From Alicyclobacillus acidiphilus NBRC 100859 (GTDB lineage: Bacteria; Bacillota; Bacilli; Alicyclobacillales; Alicyclobacillaceae), in contig NZ_BCQI01000012.1 in assembly GCF_001544355.1 (NCBI RefSeq), forward strand, positions 1 through 64,000: a stretch of 64,000 bases of DNA, written 5' to 3'. Each line of letters starts with the position of its first letter. Position 1 is the first letter of the stretch. The notes beneath the pieces were generated by a model. The model saw only the letters and a list, made by a program, of their open reading frames with translations, was not told the DNA's origin and made no database searches. Shown in pieces: positions 7,940 to 17,700 of the stretch. The translations under genes and the position numbers were made by a program.

Positions 7940-8092
7940 GTGCATTTGGGGGCATGTGGCGGATCGGGCGGCAGGGATAAACGTCCTGTTGACGAACTTC
8001 CCGGTTCTCATGTAGGGTAATGCTAGTTGAGTGAGCAAAGTTGAGAATGGCACGGGTTCGTCCTGTGCAGAGCCTGAGAGGAGCCGAGTTTC

Positions 8093-8659
8093 ATGCTGTT
8101 AGTGATCGACAATTTCGATTCGTTTACTTACAATTTGGTCCAGTATTGTTCTGAGTTAGGGGCCGAAGTCGTCGTTCGGCGCAATGATGTTCCTCTGCGC
8201 GACCTCCAATTGCTTCATCCCTCCGCTGTGATCGTCTCGCCTGGTCCGTGTTCACCAACCGAAGCCGGTGTATCTGTAGAAGCGATTCAGTACTTTTCCG
8301 GAAGAATTCCGCTGCTTGGCGTCTGTCTGGGACATCAATCGCTCGCGGTGGCGTTTGGCGGCGAGGTTGTTCGCGCGGCCGAACCTCTGCATGGGAAAAC
8401 GTCGATGGTGAGCCACAATGGCAAAGACGCTTTGTTCGCTGGGGTGCCTAAGGCGTTTCGGGCGACCAGGTACCATTCGCTCGTGGTCAATCCGAGTTCC
8501 TTGCCTGATGAATTCGATGTGACCGCCGAGGTTGACGAGGTCATCATGGCGATGCGCCATCGTCCGACAGGGGCCGTCGGTGTGCAGTTTCACCCGGAGA
8601 GTATCCTGACCGACTATGGCAAGCGGATGATCGCAAACTTCTTGCAGGGCGCAGCGTAA
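8093..8659 (+). CDS. trpG: Anthranilate/aminodeoxychorismate synthase glutamine amidotransferase subunit
   Basis: The 188-residue class I amidotransferase has the full catalytic triad: Cys78 in GVCLGHQ, and His167/Glu169 in FHPES. An oxyanion-type SPGPCSP loop lies near residue 50. It supplies ammonia from glutamine to the chorismate-using partner encoded 20 bp downstream. ATG 8093 follows an AGAGGAG site. In Bacilli this subunit is often shared between tryptophan and folate synthesis (TrpG/PabA), and sequence alone does not separate the two. No other trp or folate genes are adjacent. Confidence 0.9.
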   Translation: MLLVIDNFDSFTYNLVQYCSELGAEVVVRRNDVPLRDLQLLHPSAVIVSPGPCSPTEAGVSVEAIQYFSGRIPLLGVCLGHQSLAVAFGGEVVRAAEPLHGKTSMVSHNGKDALFAGVPKAFRATRYHSLVVNPSSLPDEFDVTAEVDEVIMAMRHRPTGAVGVQFHPESILTDYGKRMIANFLQGAA

Positions 8660-8679
8660 GGGAAGCGGGGGAACAGACT

Positions 8680-10203
8680 GTGAAAGTACAAGATTACAAG
8701 CCGTTTGGGAGCGTCGATCCGTTCCATTTATACCTGCATATCCAGTCCCGGGTGGGGGCATATCGGGCCTTCTTGCTTGAGGCTGGCCGAGAAGACGACA
8801 GTGCCATGTATCAGACCAGCCTGATTGGCGTCTGCCCGATTGTCGAGGTTCAGGTCCGGGATCACCTTGTGACCGTCAGCGCGATACCAGAGCTGGCGGA
8901 TAGTGTGCTGCCGCTCATTGCCGAAGCACGACAAGTGGCGGAGGTAAGGTGGCAGAGTGCGGTTGGCGACGTGATCGCGCAATTTCACGCGGATGACCCG
9001 ATGGCGTTTCTCGAGAAGCTTCGTGGAACGCTCCACGACACGTGCGCGCCTGATATGAGCAAGCCGTTCAGCGCGGGGTTTTTGGGGTATGTCGGCTATG
9101 ACGCCATTCATTATCTGGAGCGTTTGCCGAAGACCACCGAGGACGATCGCGAATTACCCGACGTTCGTCTCCAGTGGCACGCGGGTATGATCCAACTGGC
9201 GGACGGTGGCGTTGCATTGTACCGGCAAGACGATCAGAGCGTCATCGCCGCGAACGCGCGCGTTGCGGAGGAACTTGCCGGGATCGAAGCGGTTCTTACG
9301 CAACTGGAACACAGGGACCTGGGGCAACCGGAAGTGCTCGCTTCGCTGCCTTCTTCCGCCGGAGGAGCGAAGATTTTCTACGATCTCCCGGAAACCGCCT
9401 TCTGCGACAACGTGACTCGGGCCAAGGAGTACATCAGGGCTGGAGACATTTTTCAGGTGGTCCTGTCGACACGCATCCGCATCGAGGGAGGGATCCATCC
9501 GTACCTCGCCTACAATCGATTGCGCAAGCTGAATCCGTCGCCGTACATGTTCGTCGCGGAGTACCCAGGTATGCGGTTGTATGGCGCGAGTCCGGAAGTG
9601 CAGTTTCGCTGTGTGGATCGACGTGCGGAGATGAAGCCCATCGCGGGCACGACACGCGGCCGCGGGCAATCCAAAGAGGAAGATGCCGCGCTTGTCGCGG
9701 AGTTGAAAAACGACGCCAAGGAGAACGCGGAGCACGTCATGCTGGTCGATCTGTGCCGCAACGATCTCGGCCGCGTCGCCGAGATTGGATCCGTTCATGT
9801 TCCCGACTTCATGACCGTTGAGAAGTATTCGCACCTCTACCATCTTGTCTCGCGCGTGGAGGCTGTGTTGCGGAGCGACGTCAGCGTATTTCACGCGCTG
9901 TTGGCGACCTTCCCCAACGGGACGTTGTCAGGCGCGCCGAAGATTCGGGCGATGGAAATCATTGACGAACTGGAGCGCGTGAGGCGGGGGCCGTATGGTG
10001 GATTTATTGGGATGATCGATGCGGATGCAAACGCCAATACGGCGATTGTCATTCGATCCGTCGTCGAGATCCAAGGGACCCAGTACGTGCAGGCGGGAGC
10101 GGGCATCGTTCTCGACTCGATTCCGACGCGCGAGTGGGAAGAATGCCATCACAAGGCTGGCGCGATTCTCGATGTGCTCACAGGTTCCCGTGAAGGCGTG
10201 TAA
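8680..10203 (+). CDS. trpE: Anthranilate synthase component I (TrpE type)
   Basis: The 507-residue chorismate-utilising enzyme has a GTG start at 8680 behind GGGGGAA. The N-terminal anthranilate-synthase domain (about 1-190) has degenerate sequence. The catalytic domain (about 235-500) shows GDIFQVVLS, PSPYMF, PIAGTTRGRG, DLCRNDLGRV, FPNGTLSGAPK and GPYGGFIG. PIAGT with alanine is the anthranilate-synthase form; aminodeoxychorismate synthases usually carry PIKGT with a catalytic lysine. This favours TrpE over PabB. It forms a two-gene unit with trpG. The remaining trp genes are not in this window. Confidence 0.85.
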   Translation: MKVQDYKPFGSVDPFHLYLHIQSRVGAYRAFLLEAGREDDSAMYQTSLIGVCPIVEVQVRDHLVTVSAIPELADSVLPLIAEARQVAEVRWQSAVGDVIAQFHADDPMAFLEKLRGTLHDTCAPDMSKPFSAGFLGYVGYDAIHYLERLPKTTEDDRELPDVRLQWHAGMIQLADGGVALYRQDDQSVIAANARVAEELAGIEAVLTQLEHRDLGQPEVLASLPSSAGGAKIFYDLPETAFCDNVTRAKEYIRAGDIFQVVLSTRIRIEGGIHPYLAYNRLRKLNPSPYMFVAEYPGMRLYGASPEVQFRCVDRRAEMKPIAGTTRGRGQSKEEDAALVAELKNDAKENAEHVMLVDLCRNDLGRVAEIGSVHVPDFMTVEKYSHLYHLVSRVEAVLRSDVSVFHALLATFPNGTLSGAPKIRAMEIIDELERVRRGPYGGFIGMIDADANANTAIVIRSVVEIQGTQYVQAGAGIVLDSIPTREWEECHHKAGAILDVLTGSREGV

Positions 10204-10273
10204 ATTTGGATTTCGCCTGTAAATGGTCATTGCGTCAGAGGACGAAGGTGTGTTAAGATACACCTCGTCACTT

Positions 10274-10349
10274 GCGTCCGTAGCTTAGTGGATAGAGCGC
10301 TGGCCTCCGGAGCCAGAGGTCGGGGGTTCGAATCCCTCCGGACGCGCCA
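10274..10349 (+). tRNA. tRNA-Arg (CCG)
   Basis: This is a 76-nt tRNA with acceptor GCGTCCG/CGGACGC, discriminator G and encoded CCA. The anticodon stem CTGGC/GCCAG has loop CTCCGGA, giving CCG for CGG codons. It is a stand-alone gene with its own terminator. Confidence 0.95.
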
Positions 10350-10383
10350 AGTTTGTTGCAGGGAGAGACCTTGCGGGATAAAG

Positions 10384-10412
10384 CTTCTCGGTAAATCCGA
10401 GAGGTTTTTTTT
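10384..10412 (+). terminator. Intrinsic terminator after tRNA-Arg
   Basis: CTTCTCGG (10384-10391) pairs with CCGAGAGG (10397-10404) and is followed by eight T residues. Confidence 0.88.
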
Positions 10413-10455
10413 CTTTTTCTCGGAAATCAGCGGATAACGGATGAACACGCCACAC

Positions 10456-10501
10456 AAAAAGGCTGTCCCCAGCAGTTGATTTGCTGCAGGACAGCCTTTT
10501 T
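10456..10501. terminator. Bidirectional terminator, serves the minus-strand gene at 10513
   Basis: AAAAAGGCTGTCC (10456-10468) and GGACAGCCTTTTT (10489-10501) form a perfect 13-bp stem. An inner CAGCAG/GCTG stem adds to it. The A-run and T-run make it active in both directions. Confidence 0.88.
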
Positions 10502-10512
10502 GCGCATGGATC

Positions 10513-10731
10513 TCAGAGACTGCTGCTCTCGTCGGCATATCCGCTGTAACCATAGCCGCCGTAGGTGTATCCACCCGTCATGGTCGTTGCGTCGTACTCT
10601 GTGTACGACACGACATTGGCGCCAGCTGGTCCTGCGACATAGTTGTAGGCTGGGCAAAGCAGGAAGAACAGCACGAAGATGATCAGAAAGACCACAGCCC
10701 ATCTCGTATATCCGCCAAACACACCCATCAT
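10513..10731 (-). CDS. YjcZ-like small membrane protein with long Tyr/Gly/Ser tail (72 aa)
   Basis: ATG at 10731 follows GGAGGAGGGGG. The N-terminus MMGVFGGYTRWAV and the helix VVFLIIFVLFFLLCPA are nearly identical to the peptides at 3456 and 3676. The tail is different: about 40 residues rich in Gly and Tyr (GGYTYGGYGYSGYADESSSL). A Tyr/Gly-rich extension suggests a surface or coat-associated sporulation product (inference). It has its own strong terminator and lies next to the arg operon without obvious linkage to it. Confidence 0.75.
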   Translation of the reverse strand: MMGVFGGYTRWAVVFLIIFVLFFLLCPAYNYVAGPAGANVVSYTEYDATTMTGGYTYGGYGYSGYADESSSL

Positions 10732-10833
10732 ATATCCCCCTCCTCCAGAGTTACTGCATGAAATGATGGGACAGCAGCCCTTCGATACGGACACTCGCAC
10801 AGAAAATTCGCTGGCAAATCACGGATTCGATCC

Positions 10834-10877
10834 TTCTCATCCAGCGCTCTCTTCGATATAATGAATAGAAATACAAT
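10834..10877 (+). promoter_or_regulatory. Promoter and ArgR-type operator of argCBD
   Basis: The -10 box TATAAT (10857-10862), with TTCTCA 17 bp upstream, is overlapped by TGAATAGAAATACA (10862-10875). Compared with the ARG-box core TGAAT-WWWW-ATTCA, the half-sites TGAAT and ATaCA differ at one base. Binding by an ArgR/AhrC repressor would block polymerase when arginine is high. The sequence match is seen; regulation is inferred. Confidence 0.65.
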
Positions 10878-10894
10878 TTAGGGGATGTTTATAC

Positions 10895-11935
10895 ATGCAA
10901 GAGCGGCCGATCCGCGTCGGGATTATCGGGCCCACGGGATATGCGGGTATGGAACTGATCCGAATCGTGATTGGCCACCCTCATCTGGAACTGACTTATT
11001 TGGCTGGGTCAGGCAACCATTCGGGAACGCTGGCGGAGGTGTTTCCGCACTTCGCGCACGTCGCTGGCCCTGACATCGTGACGTTCGACGCAGACGTGTG
11101 CGCACAGGCGTGCGATCTCGCCTTTGTCGCACTGCCTTCAGGCGAATCGGGAAAAGTTGCAGTTGAACTGTGGAGGCGGGGCGTGCGAACGGTCGATCTC
11201 TCCGGCGACTTGCGTCTGCCAAGCGATGTGTACCAAACCTGGTACGGCAAGGAACCGTTGCCGGACGACGTCATTCAAGAAGCGGTATATGGACTGTCCG
11301 AATTCAATCGTTCCAGGATCGCGGCGGCGAATCTGATTTCGAATCCTGGGTGTTACGCGACGGCTGCCATTTTGGCGCTCAAGCCCATTGTCTCGTGGTC
11401 GGAGGCGCGTATCCAAGGTCCAGTGGCGATCGACGCGAAATCCGGGGTAACGGGGGCTGGCAGAGGTCTGAAAAGCCATCTGTTGTTTGCGGAACTGGCG
11501 AATGATTTCTATCCGTACCGCGTAGGTTCCCATCAGCACACACCAGAGATTGAGCAGGCTTTGTCCCACGAGTGCACCGTTCTGCTGACGACGCAGCTTC
11601 TGCCGGTGATGCGAGGCATTCTGACATCGAGTTACGTAACGCTGTCAGGCGATGTCCGCGCGGAGGAGATCCAGGGGCATTACGAGTCCTTCTATCAAGA
11701 CGAACCATTTGTCCACGTCCTTCCTTATGGCCAGGTGCCACACATGAAGTCTGTCGTGGGGACCAATCATGTGCAAATTGGTGTCCATTTGAATGAACGG
11801 ACGGGGATTTTGCAAGTTTTCAGCGTGATCGACAATTTGGGTAAGGGTGCATCGGGGCAGGCGGTCCAGAACGTGAACATCGCCTATGGATTCGCGGAGA
11901 CAACCGGGCTGACACAGGAAGCACTCTGGACCTGA
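10895..11935 (+). CDS. argC: N-acetyl-gamma-glutamyl-phosphate reductase
   Basis: The 346-residue protein starts RVGIIGPTGYAGMELIRI, the NADP-binding Rossmann fold. The catalytic cysteine lies in SNPGCYATA (about residue 151) and the conserved histidine region in RVGSHQHTPEIEQ. It carries out the third step of arginine biosynthesis, reducing N-acetylglutamyl phosphate to the semialdehyde. The length is usual for the family. It is first in a tight argC-argB-argD operon, with argB 12 bp downstream and no argJ between them. Confidence 0.96.
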   Translation: MQERPIRVGIIGPTGYAGMELIRIVIGHPHLELTYLAGSGNHSGTLAEVFPHFAHVAGPDIVTFDADVCAQACDLAFVALPSGESGKVAVELWRRGVRTVDLSGDLRLPSDVYQTWYGKEPLPDDVIQEAVYGLSEFNRSRIAAANLISNPGCYATAAILALKPIVSWSEARIQGPVAIDAKSGVTGAGRGLKSHLLFAELANDFYPYRVGSHQHTPEIEQALSHECTVLLTTQLLPVMRGILTSSYVTLSGDVRAEEIQGHYESFYQDEPFVHVLPYGQVPHMKSVVGTNHVQIGVHLNERTGILQVFSVIDNLGKGASGQAVQNVNIAYGFAETTGLTQEALWT

Positions 11936-11947
11936 GGAGGTGGCGGG

Positions 11948-12745
11948 ATGAACGTTGTTTTAAAAGTCGGAGGTTCTCTCGACGGCCAAGGTGCCGACGT
12001 GCTGGTTGAGGCGTTGCGCTCTTCGATGGCCCAGGGGCTGCGGCCGATTCTCGTCCATGGCGGTGGCCCTGCGATTTCGAGAAAATTGGCTGCGGCCAAC
12101 CTCGAACTGCCTTTTGTCGATGGACTGCGCGTGACGACCGAAGAGGCGGTTGGACTTGTGGTCGAAGCGCTGCGGGAGTGCAACGAAAGCTTGCTTTCGA
12201 CGCTGCAGGGGGCGGGATTGTCGGTTGTTCCGTTCGTCGACGGGGATATCGTGGAAGCGGAGGACATTGGTATGATGAGAACCGGATCGGTCAGCCGCGT
12301 TCACCCCGAGTCACTCGCGGAAGCGACGCGGACTGGAAATATTCCGCTGCTGCCGCCGTACGGGAAGTCGGCCTCGGGAGATTTCTACAATCTCAACGCG
12401 GACGTTGCGGCGGCGCATGTCGCGGAGGCTGTGCAGGCGGATCGATTGATTTTTCTGACCGACGTTCCAGGTGTGTACGCCGATTTTGAAGCGGGGACGC
12501 GCCTGTTGGATACGACGCCGCAAGAACTGCGGCAACTGATGGCGTCCGGTTCCTTCACATCCGGCATGATCCCGAAAGTCACGGCGATGCTGTACGCAGC
12601 GGAACGGGATATTCCGGAAGTGTGGGTTGTCGATGGGCGAAACGCCGACAGCGTTCAATTCGCGTTGGGGCTGTCCATGGCGGAGGAGCCGCGAGATCGA
12701 GGAACAAAATTGAGCCGATCCACGGAGGAGGCGCACGTATTTTGA
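11948..12745 (+). CDS. argB: Acetylglutamate kinase
   Basis: The 265-residue amino acid kinase starts MNVVLKVGGSL, with the glycine-rich HGGGPAIS, substrate loop FVDGLRVTTEE and FLTDVPGVY. It phosphorylates N-acetylglutamate in arginine biosynthesis. It lacks the long N-terminal helix typical of arginine-inhibited hexameric kinases. This suggests the dimeric, less feedback-sensitive type, so control may rest on the ArgR operator or on ArgA. Its stop overlaps the argD TTG start. RBS GAGGAGG precedes ATG 11948. Confidence 0.95.
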   Translation: MNVVLKVGGSLDGQGADVLVEALRSSMAQGLRPILVHGGGPAISRKLAAANLELPFVDGLRVTTEEAVGLVVEALRECNESLLSTLQGAGLSVVPFVDGDIVEAEDIGMMRTGSVSRVHPESLAEATRTGNIPLLPPYGKSASGDFYNLNADVAAAHVAEAVQADRLIFLTDVPGVYADFEAGTRLLDTTPQELRQLMASGSFTSGMIPKVTAMLYAAERDIPEVWVVDGRNADSVQFALGLSMAEEPRDRGTKLSRSTEEAHVF

Positions 12746-13908
12746 GCACGACGACGAAGACGCTTGCGGATGACGTGTTATTTCAGAACTATGGAAAGCG
12801 CAATATCTCGATTGTACGAGGCGACGGAGCCTTTCTGTACGACGACGAAGGGAAGGAATACCTCGACTTCACCGCGGGCATCGCGGTTTGCAATCTCGGT
12901 CACGCGCATCCAGGTGTGGCGGCGGTCATTTCCGAACAAGCGAGAACGCTAATTCACACGTCGAACCTCTTCCTCGTGCAGGGGCAGGTCGATCTCGCGC
13001 GCAAATTGACGCAGTTGGTCTCGAAGTCCGTCCCGTATCGCACGATGTTCGTCAACAGCGGCACCGAGGCGAACGAGGGCGCGCTGAAGCTGGCGCGGCG
13101 GTACCAGTATCTGCAGGGGCATGGGGACAAGACGAAAATTTTGTCACTGCCGCACGGTTTCCATGGCAGAACGTTCGGGTCGCTGTCAGTGACACCGAAA
13201 GCGGCATATCATGAAGGATTCACGCCGCTCGTGCCAGGCTTCGAGACGCCGGCTGCGCTCGACGACGTGATCGATCACGTCGATGACACGGTCGCCGCTT
13301 GCATCGTGGAGGTCATTCAGGGCGAAGCGGGTGTGCGGCCGCTCGCCGCCGATTTTGTCCGGGCGCTCGCCGCGAAGCTGAAGGAGAAGGGCGCCTTGTT
13401 GATTGTCGACGAGGTTCAGACGGGCGTTGGGCGGACCGGCACCTTTTTCGGCTTTGAGGCGTACGGCATCGAGCCGGATATCGTCACGCTGGCGAAGGGA
13501 TTGGGCAATGGCGTGCCAACGGGCGCGATTCTCGCCAAATCGAGCGTGGCGGAGGCGTTCACGCCGGGCGCCCATGGAACGACGTTTGGCGGCAACCCGC
13601 TCGCGATGGCCGTGGCAAACTACGTGGTGGACTGCGTCTCGCAGCCTGATTTTTTGAAGCATGTACAAACCGTTGGCCAGGCTTTGCAAAGCGTGTTGAC
13701 GGCTCATTTCGATCACGTCGACGGCCGCGGCCTGATGTGGGGATTCGATGTTCCGGACGCCAACGTTTGGGCGGCCAAAGCCGCAGATGCCGGGCTGCTG
13801 GTCACGAAATGTTCAAACCAGCGGATTCGAATTCTGCCGCCGCTCATCATCGATGAACACCACGTCGAGCGCTTCGCAGATATTCTTACCAGTGTCGGAA
13901 CGGTTTGA
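12742..13908 (+). CDS. argD: Acetylornithine aminotransferase
   Basis: This is a 388-residue class III PLP aminotransferase. It shows NSGTEANEGALKLAR for cofactor binding, the IVDEVQTGVGRTG loop and the Schiff-base lysine in TLAKGLGNG. The start is a TTG at 12742 overlapping the argB stop (TTGA) and preceded by GGAGGAG. The reading frame is open further upstream, but that extension lies inside argB and lacks family resemblance. It converts N-acetylglutamate semialdehyde to N-acetylornithine. It ends the operon, with a hairpin at 13921. Confidence 0.94.
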   Translation: MSTTTKTLADDVLFQNYGKRNISIVRGDGAFLYDDEGKEYLDFTAGIAVCNLGHAHPGVAAVISEQARTLIHTSNLFLVQGQVDLARKLTQLVSKSVPYRTMFVNSGTEANEGALKLARRYQYLQGHGDKTKILSLPHGFHGRTFGSLSVTPKAAYHEGFTPLVPGFETPAALDDVIDHVDDTVAACIVEVIQGEAGVRPLAADFVRALAAKLKEKGALLIVDEVQTGVGRTGTFFGFEAYGIEPDIVTLAKGLGNGVPTGAILAKSSVAEAFTPGAHGTTFGGNPLAMAVANYVVDCVSQPDFLKHVQTVGQALQSVLTAHFDHVDGRGLMWGFDVPDANVWAAKAADAGLLVTKCSNQRIRILPPLIIDEHHVERFADILTSVGTV

Positions 13909-13920
13909 GCCATAGTAAAA

Positions 13921-13949
13921 TCGGGAGTGACCGGATAGGTCATTCCCGA
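13921..13949 (+). terminator. Hairpin after argD
   Basis: TCGGGAGTGACC and GGTCATTCCCGA form a 12-bp stem (one G:T pair) with a GGATA loop, 12 bp after the argD stop. The T-run is weak. Confidence 0.6.
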
Positions 13950-14079
13950 TGGTGATTGATTCAGACGACTGGTCTGCTATACTTGCAGTACGCTTTATGA
14001 GCGTGTTCGACATGGTCGCCGCTCAGTTCACGTCAAGCCGGGGGACAATCGTCTATCCCTCGCCGTCACCCGGTTGCCA

Positions 14080-14571
14080 TTACGCTTCCTTCGCCCTGTC
14101 GGACATCCGGAAATGCCGCGTATAGTGCACCATGGCAACTTCGTCGCAGTGGTAGAACTTCTTGCAGTAAATGCAGTCTTTCCATACCTTATGCGGCAGT
14201 GTTTCCTTGCGGACGACATGGAAGTCCAATTTCTCGAAAAACCGCGTCTGATACGTCAGTGACAGCACTTGTGCGATACCTAATTGTTCGGCCTCCTTGA
14301 GGAGCGTTTGAACAATCTGTCGTCCAATTCCGCGGCCGTGCGCCTCTGGTGCAACGGCAAGCGACCTCACTTCAGCCAAGTCGGTCCACAGGATGTGCAA
14401 TCCCGCGACGCCAATGACTTTCTGATTGTCGTCCACTGCCACAGTAAAGTTCTGAAGGTGTTCACAAAGTGATTTTATGGTTCTCGGCAACATCAGGCCG
14501 ATATCCGCGAACTGTTGGATGAGCTGCTGCATCTGTTCCACATCCGCTGAGGTCGCTTTCCGGATCTCCAT
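14080..14571 (-). CDS. argA: Short-form N-acetylglutamate synthase-like GNAT acetyltransferase
   Basis: The 163-residue GNAT protein starts MEIRKATSADVEQM, with ATG 14571 behind GGAGG. The acetyl-CoA loop is EVRSLAVAPEAHGRGIG. The C-terminus KVWKDCIYCKKFYHCDEVAM, with a Cys-rich stretch, matches the short single-domain ArgA proteins used by actinobacteria and some Bacillota to acetylate glutamate. It faces argCBD on the opposite strand. Together with the lack of argJ there, this suggests it supplies N-acetylglutamate. Another GNAT specificity cannot be excluded. Confidence 0.6.
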   Translation of the reverse strand: MEIRKATSADVEQMQQLIQQFADIGLMLPRTIKSLCEHLQNFTVAVDDNQKVIGVAGLHILWTDLAEVRSLAVAPEAHGRGIGRQIVQTLLKEAEQLGIAQVLSLTYQTRFFEKLDFHVVRKETLPHKVWKDCIYCKKFYHCDEVAMVHYTRHFRMSDRAKEA

Positions 14572-14731
14572 TCCGGACCCTCCTCTCACAATTGCATATA
14601 TTTATAACATGCGATAGCATGATTATTCAAGAAACCGTATAATGTTTCATAATTCGTTTGAAATTTTCGCACAACCGATTGACCACATAAAGAGATAGTG
14701 TCAAAATATTATGCTAAAAGGAGTGGCGCAA

Positions 14732-17700
14732 GTGGATTTGAACAAATTGTCCATGGATATTCACCGCGAACACGATGCATGTGGAATTTTTTCGCAGATA
14801 GAGAAATCGGGACAGCCATCTTACGAACCAGTTCGCAATGGACTTGACGCGCTTCGCGCCATGAGACACCGTGCAGGTTACGTACAGGGCGAGGGCGATG
14901 GTTGTGGGTTGCTTCTCGACATTCCGAGGGCATTGTGGGCCTCTCGGCTGGAAGCGGCGGGGCTGAACCCAAAGTGGGCTTACGAAGACGATTTTTTCGT
15001 CGGCCATTTTCTCGTTGATAAAGCTGTCGGGTCAACCGATGCGATTCAGGCGGCACTGAAGGAGAAAGGGTTGGAGTGGTCTCTTTGGATCGACGATGGC
15101 GTGGATGAATCCTCGCTTGGCAGTATGGCGAAAGCCGTCTGTCCGCGCTTCGTGCAGGTGGTTGGCCGCGCGGGTGCGCACGATGACGCCCGTATGCACG
15201 ACGCGTTCGCCGAGATCGATGAACTGCCCGGCGTTCACGTGGCGTCGCTGTCGCATTCTCAAGTTGTCTACAAGGTCATCGGCAACGATGAAACCCTGTA
15301 TCATTTTTATTCAGATCTCCAGAATCCGCTGTTCAAGACGGTGTTCGTGCTTGCGCACACGCGCTATTCAACCAACACGACGACGTCGTTCCCACGGGTT
15401 CAGCCGTTTTCGAGCATCGGTCACAACGGCGAGATCAACACGATTCTGCGATTCTTTACAGAGTCGAAAATGATCAATGTGCCTTTGCGGCCGGATTTCA
15501 GTGATTCGCAGATGGTGGATCGCACGCTGCTCGCGCTTGTGTCCACACGGAATTGGTCGTTGTTTGAGGCTGCGGAACTGTTGTTCCCGCCTATTGTCAA
15601 TGAAATCAAACAAATGTCAGACGAGATGTCTGATTTGTATATGTACTACCGTTCTCTGTGGGGGCCGTTCGCCCAAGGCCCGGCTGGCGTCATGATGCGT
15701 CACGGCAATGCGGCAGTGTACAGCGTGGACGCGCTTGGCTTGCGGCCGATGTGGCTGCTCGAATCGTCCACGGCCTATTATTTCTCCTCGGAGCAAGGCA
15801 TTGTTCCGCAAGAGACGTGGACAGCGGAGCCGAAGCCGTTGGCGCCGGGCGAAAAGGTTGGCGTTCGGTGGACGGACCATGGCGCGCAATTGTACACGTA
15901 CGCCAAGCTCCAGCAGGAGGTTCTGATGCTGGCCAAGCAGCGCTTCGACTTCCGCGGCGAACATCGCAATCTTCATTTCGCCGTGCCGTACGGCCAACAG
16001 AGCGATGTCGCGCATCCGAAGCGCGATGAACGTCCGCTCGACATTCGGACGCTCGCGTTTGGTTTCCGCGACGATGATCTGAAGTTGATTGAGCAGGAGA
16101 TCCAGACCGGTGCCGAACCCATCAAATCGCTGGGATTTGACAGCCCGCTGGCGGCGCTCTCGGAAGAAGCCACCTTGTTGTCCGACTTCTTGCACGAAAC
16201 GGTCGCGGTCGTCACGAATCCGGCTATCGATCGCGAACGCGAGATCGAACATTTCAGCACCCGCGCGGTGCTTGGCCGCCGTCCGTCGTTCGACGGGCTG
16301 TACCAAGAAGCGCCGCGAGTCGAAGTGCAGGCGCCGATTCTGCTCGAAGAACTGCCGCACGCGTACGGGATTGAGTTTCAAGAGATTCAGAACTTGGCGC
16401 ACCGCCACGGCACCATCTGCTATGAGGACGCGTTGGCGATGCTTCACACCAGCCCCTACGGGACGGTGGAGATCCTGATTCACCGCGAAGAAGGGGAATC
16501 CGTTGCGGACGCGCTTGCCCGTTTCGAACTCGAGGCGCTGGAGGCTGTACAAGCGGGTGCGAACGCGATTGTCCTGGACGATCGGCTGCAGTTCAAGCGC
16601 GGCGGCCATATCGATCCGTTCCTCGTCACCGCCGCAGTTCACAAGGCTTTGCTGCGGCCTGCCGCAAAGCACAGCGGAGAACACCTGCGCCGCCGTTCGT
16701 CATTGATTCTGCGCAGCGGCGGACTTCGCAACCTGCACGACATCATGGTCGCCATCGGCCTTGGCGCCGATGCGGTTGTGCCGTACCTGATGTGGGAAAT
16801 CGCGGCGTCGAAGGGCGACCTGCAGTCGTTGGAAAACTTGTACAAGGCGTTGACGAAAGGTATCGAGAAGGTCATATCGACGCTTGGCATTCACGAAGTG
16901 CGCGGGTATGAACGCCTGTTTGGCGCCATCGGGCTGTCCACGGCTGTCAGCGAATATTTGGGGGTTGCGACGTTCTGTGGAACGGATGACGCGGGTTTGA
17001 CGTTGGCCAGGATGCAGGAACTGTCGGAACTGCGGCACACGTGGTACGGTGCGGCGGATCGAAAGAGCGTCCGGCCGAACAAGTTGTTCCAGTTGTATCC
17101 TCGCATTTGGAAGTCGGCGGGATCCGTTGCGCAAGGCGACGTGCCATACGAGGACTTTGTGTCCAAGTTGACGCAATTTGAGACGGACAATCCGTTGTCG
17201 CTGCGGCATTTGCTTGGCTTCCGGGACGATGTGAAGCCGTTTGAAGGCGACGTCGATACGACGGTCGACGGTCACCAGTATCCGATTGTCATTTCGTCGA
17301 TGTCGTTCGGATCGCAAAACGAAACCGCGTATCGCGCATACGCCGAAGCGGCGTACCAGATGAACATCGTCTGCTTGAATGGCGAAGGCGGCGAGATCAA
17401 GGACTTGCTTGGCAAGTATCCGCGCAATCGCGGACGCCAAATCGCGTCCGGCCGTTTCGGAGTGAACGCCGACTTGTGCAACGGCGCGTATGTCCTTGAG
17501 ATCAAGATTGGGCAAGGCGCAAAACCTGGCGAAGGCGGCCACCTGCCGGGATCGAAAGTGACCGTTCAGGTTGCCAACGCTCGAAACGCGACGCCTGGCG
17601 TCGATCTGATTTCGCCGTCCAACAACCATGACATCTACTCGATTGAAGATCTGGCACAGGTCATTTACGAGTTGAAGGAAATCAATCCACATGCGCGCGT

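Noticed and set aside
8680..10203. PabB (aminodeoxychorismate synthase)
   Set aside because: The active-site motif reads PIAGT with Ala, the anthranilate synthase form, not PIKGT with the PabB lysine.
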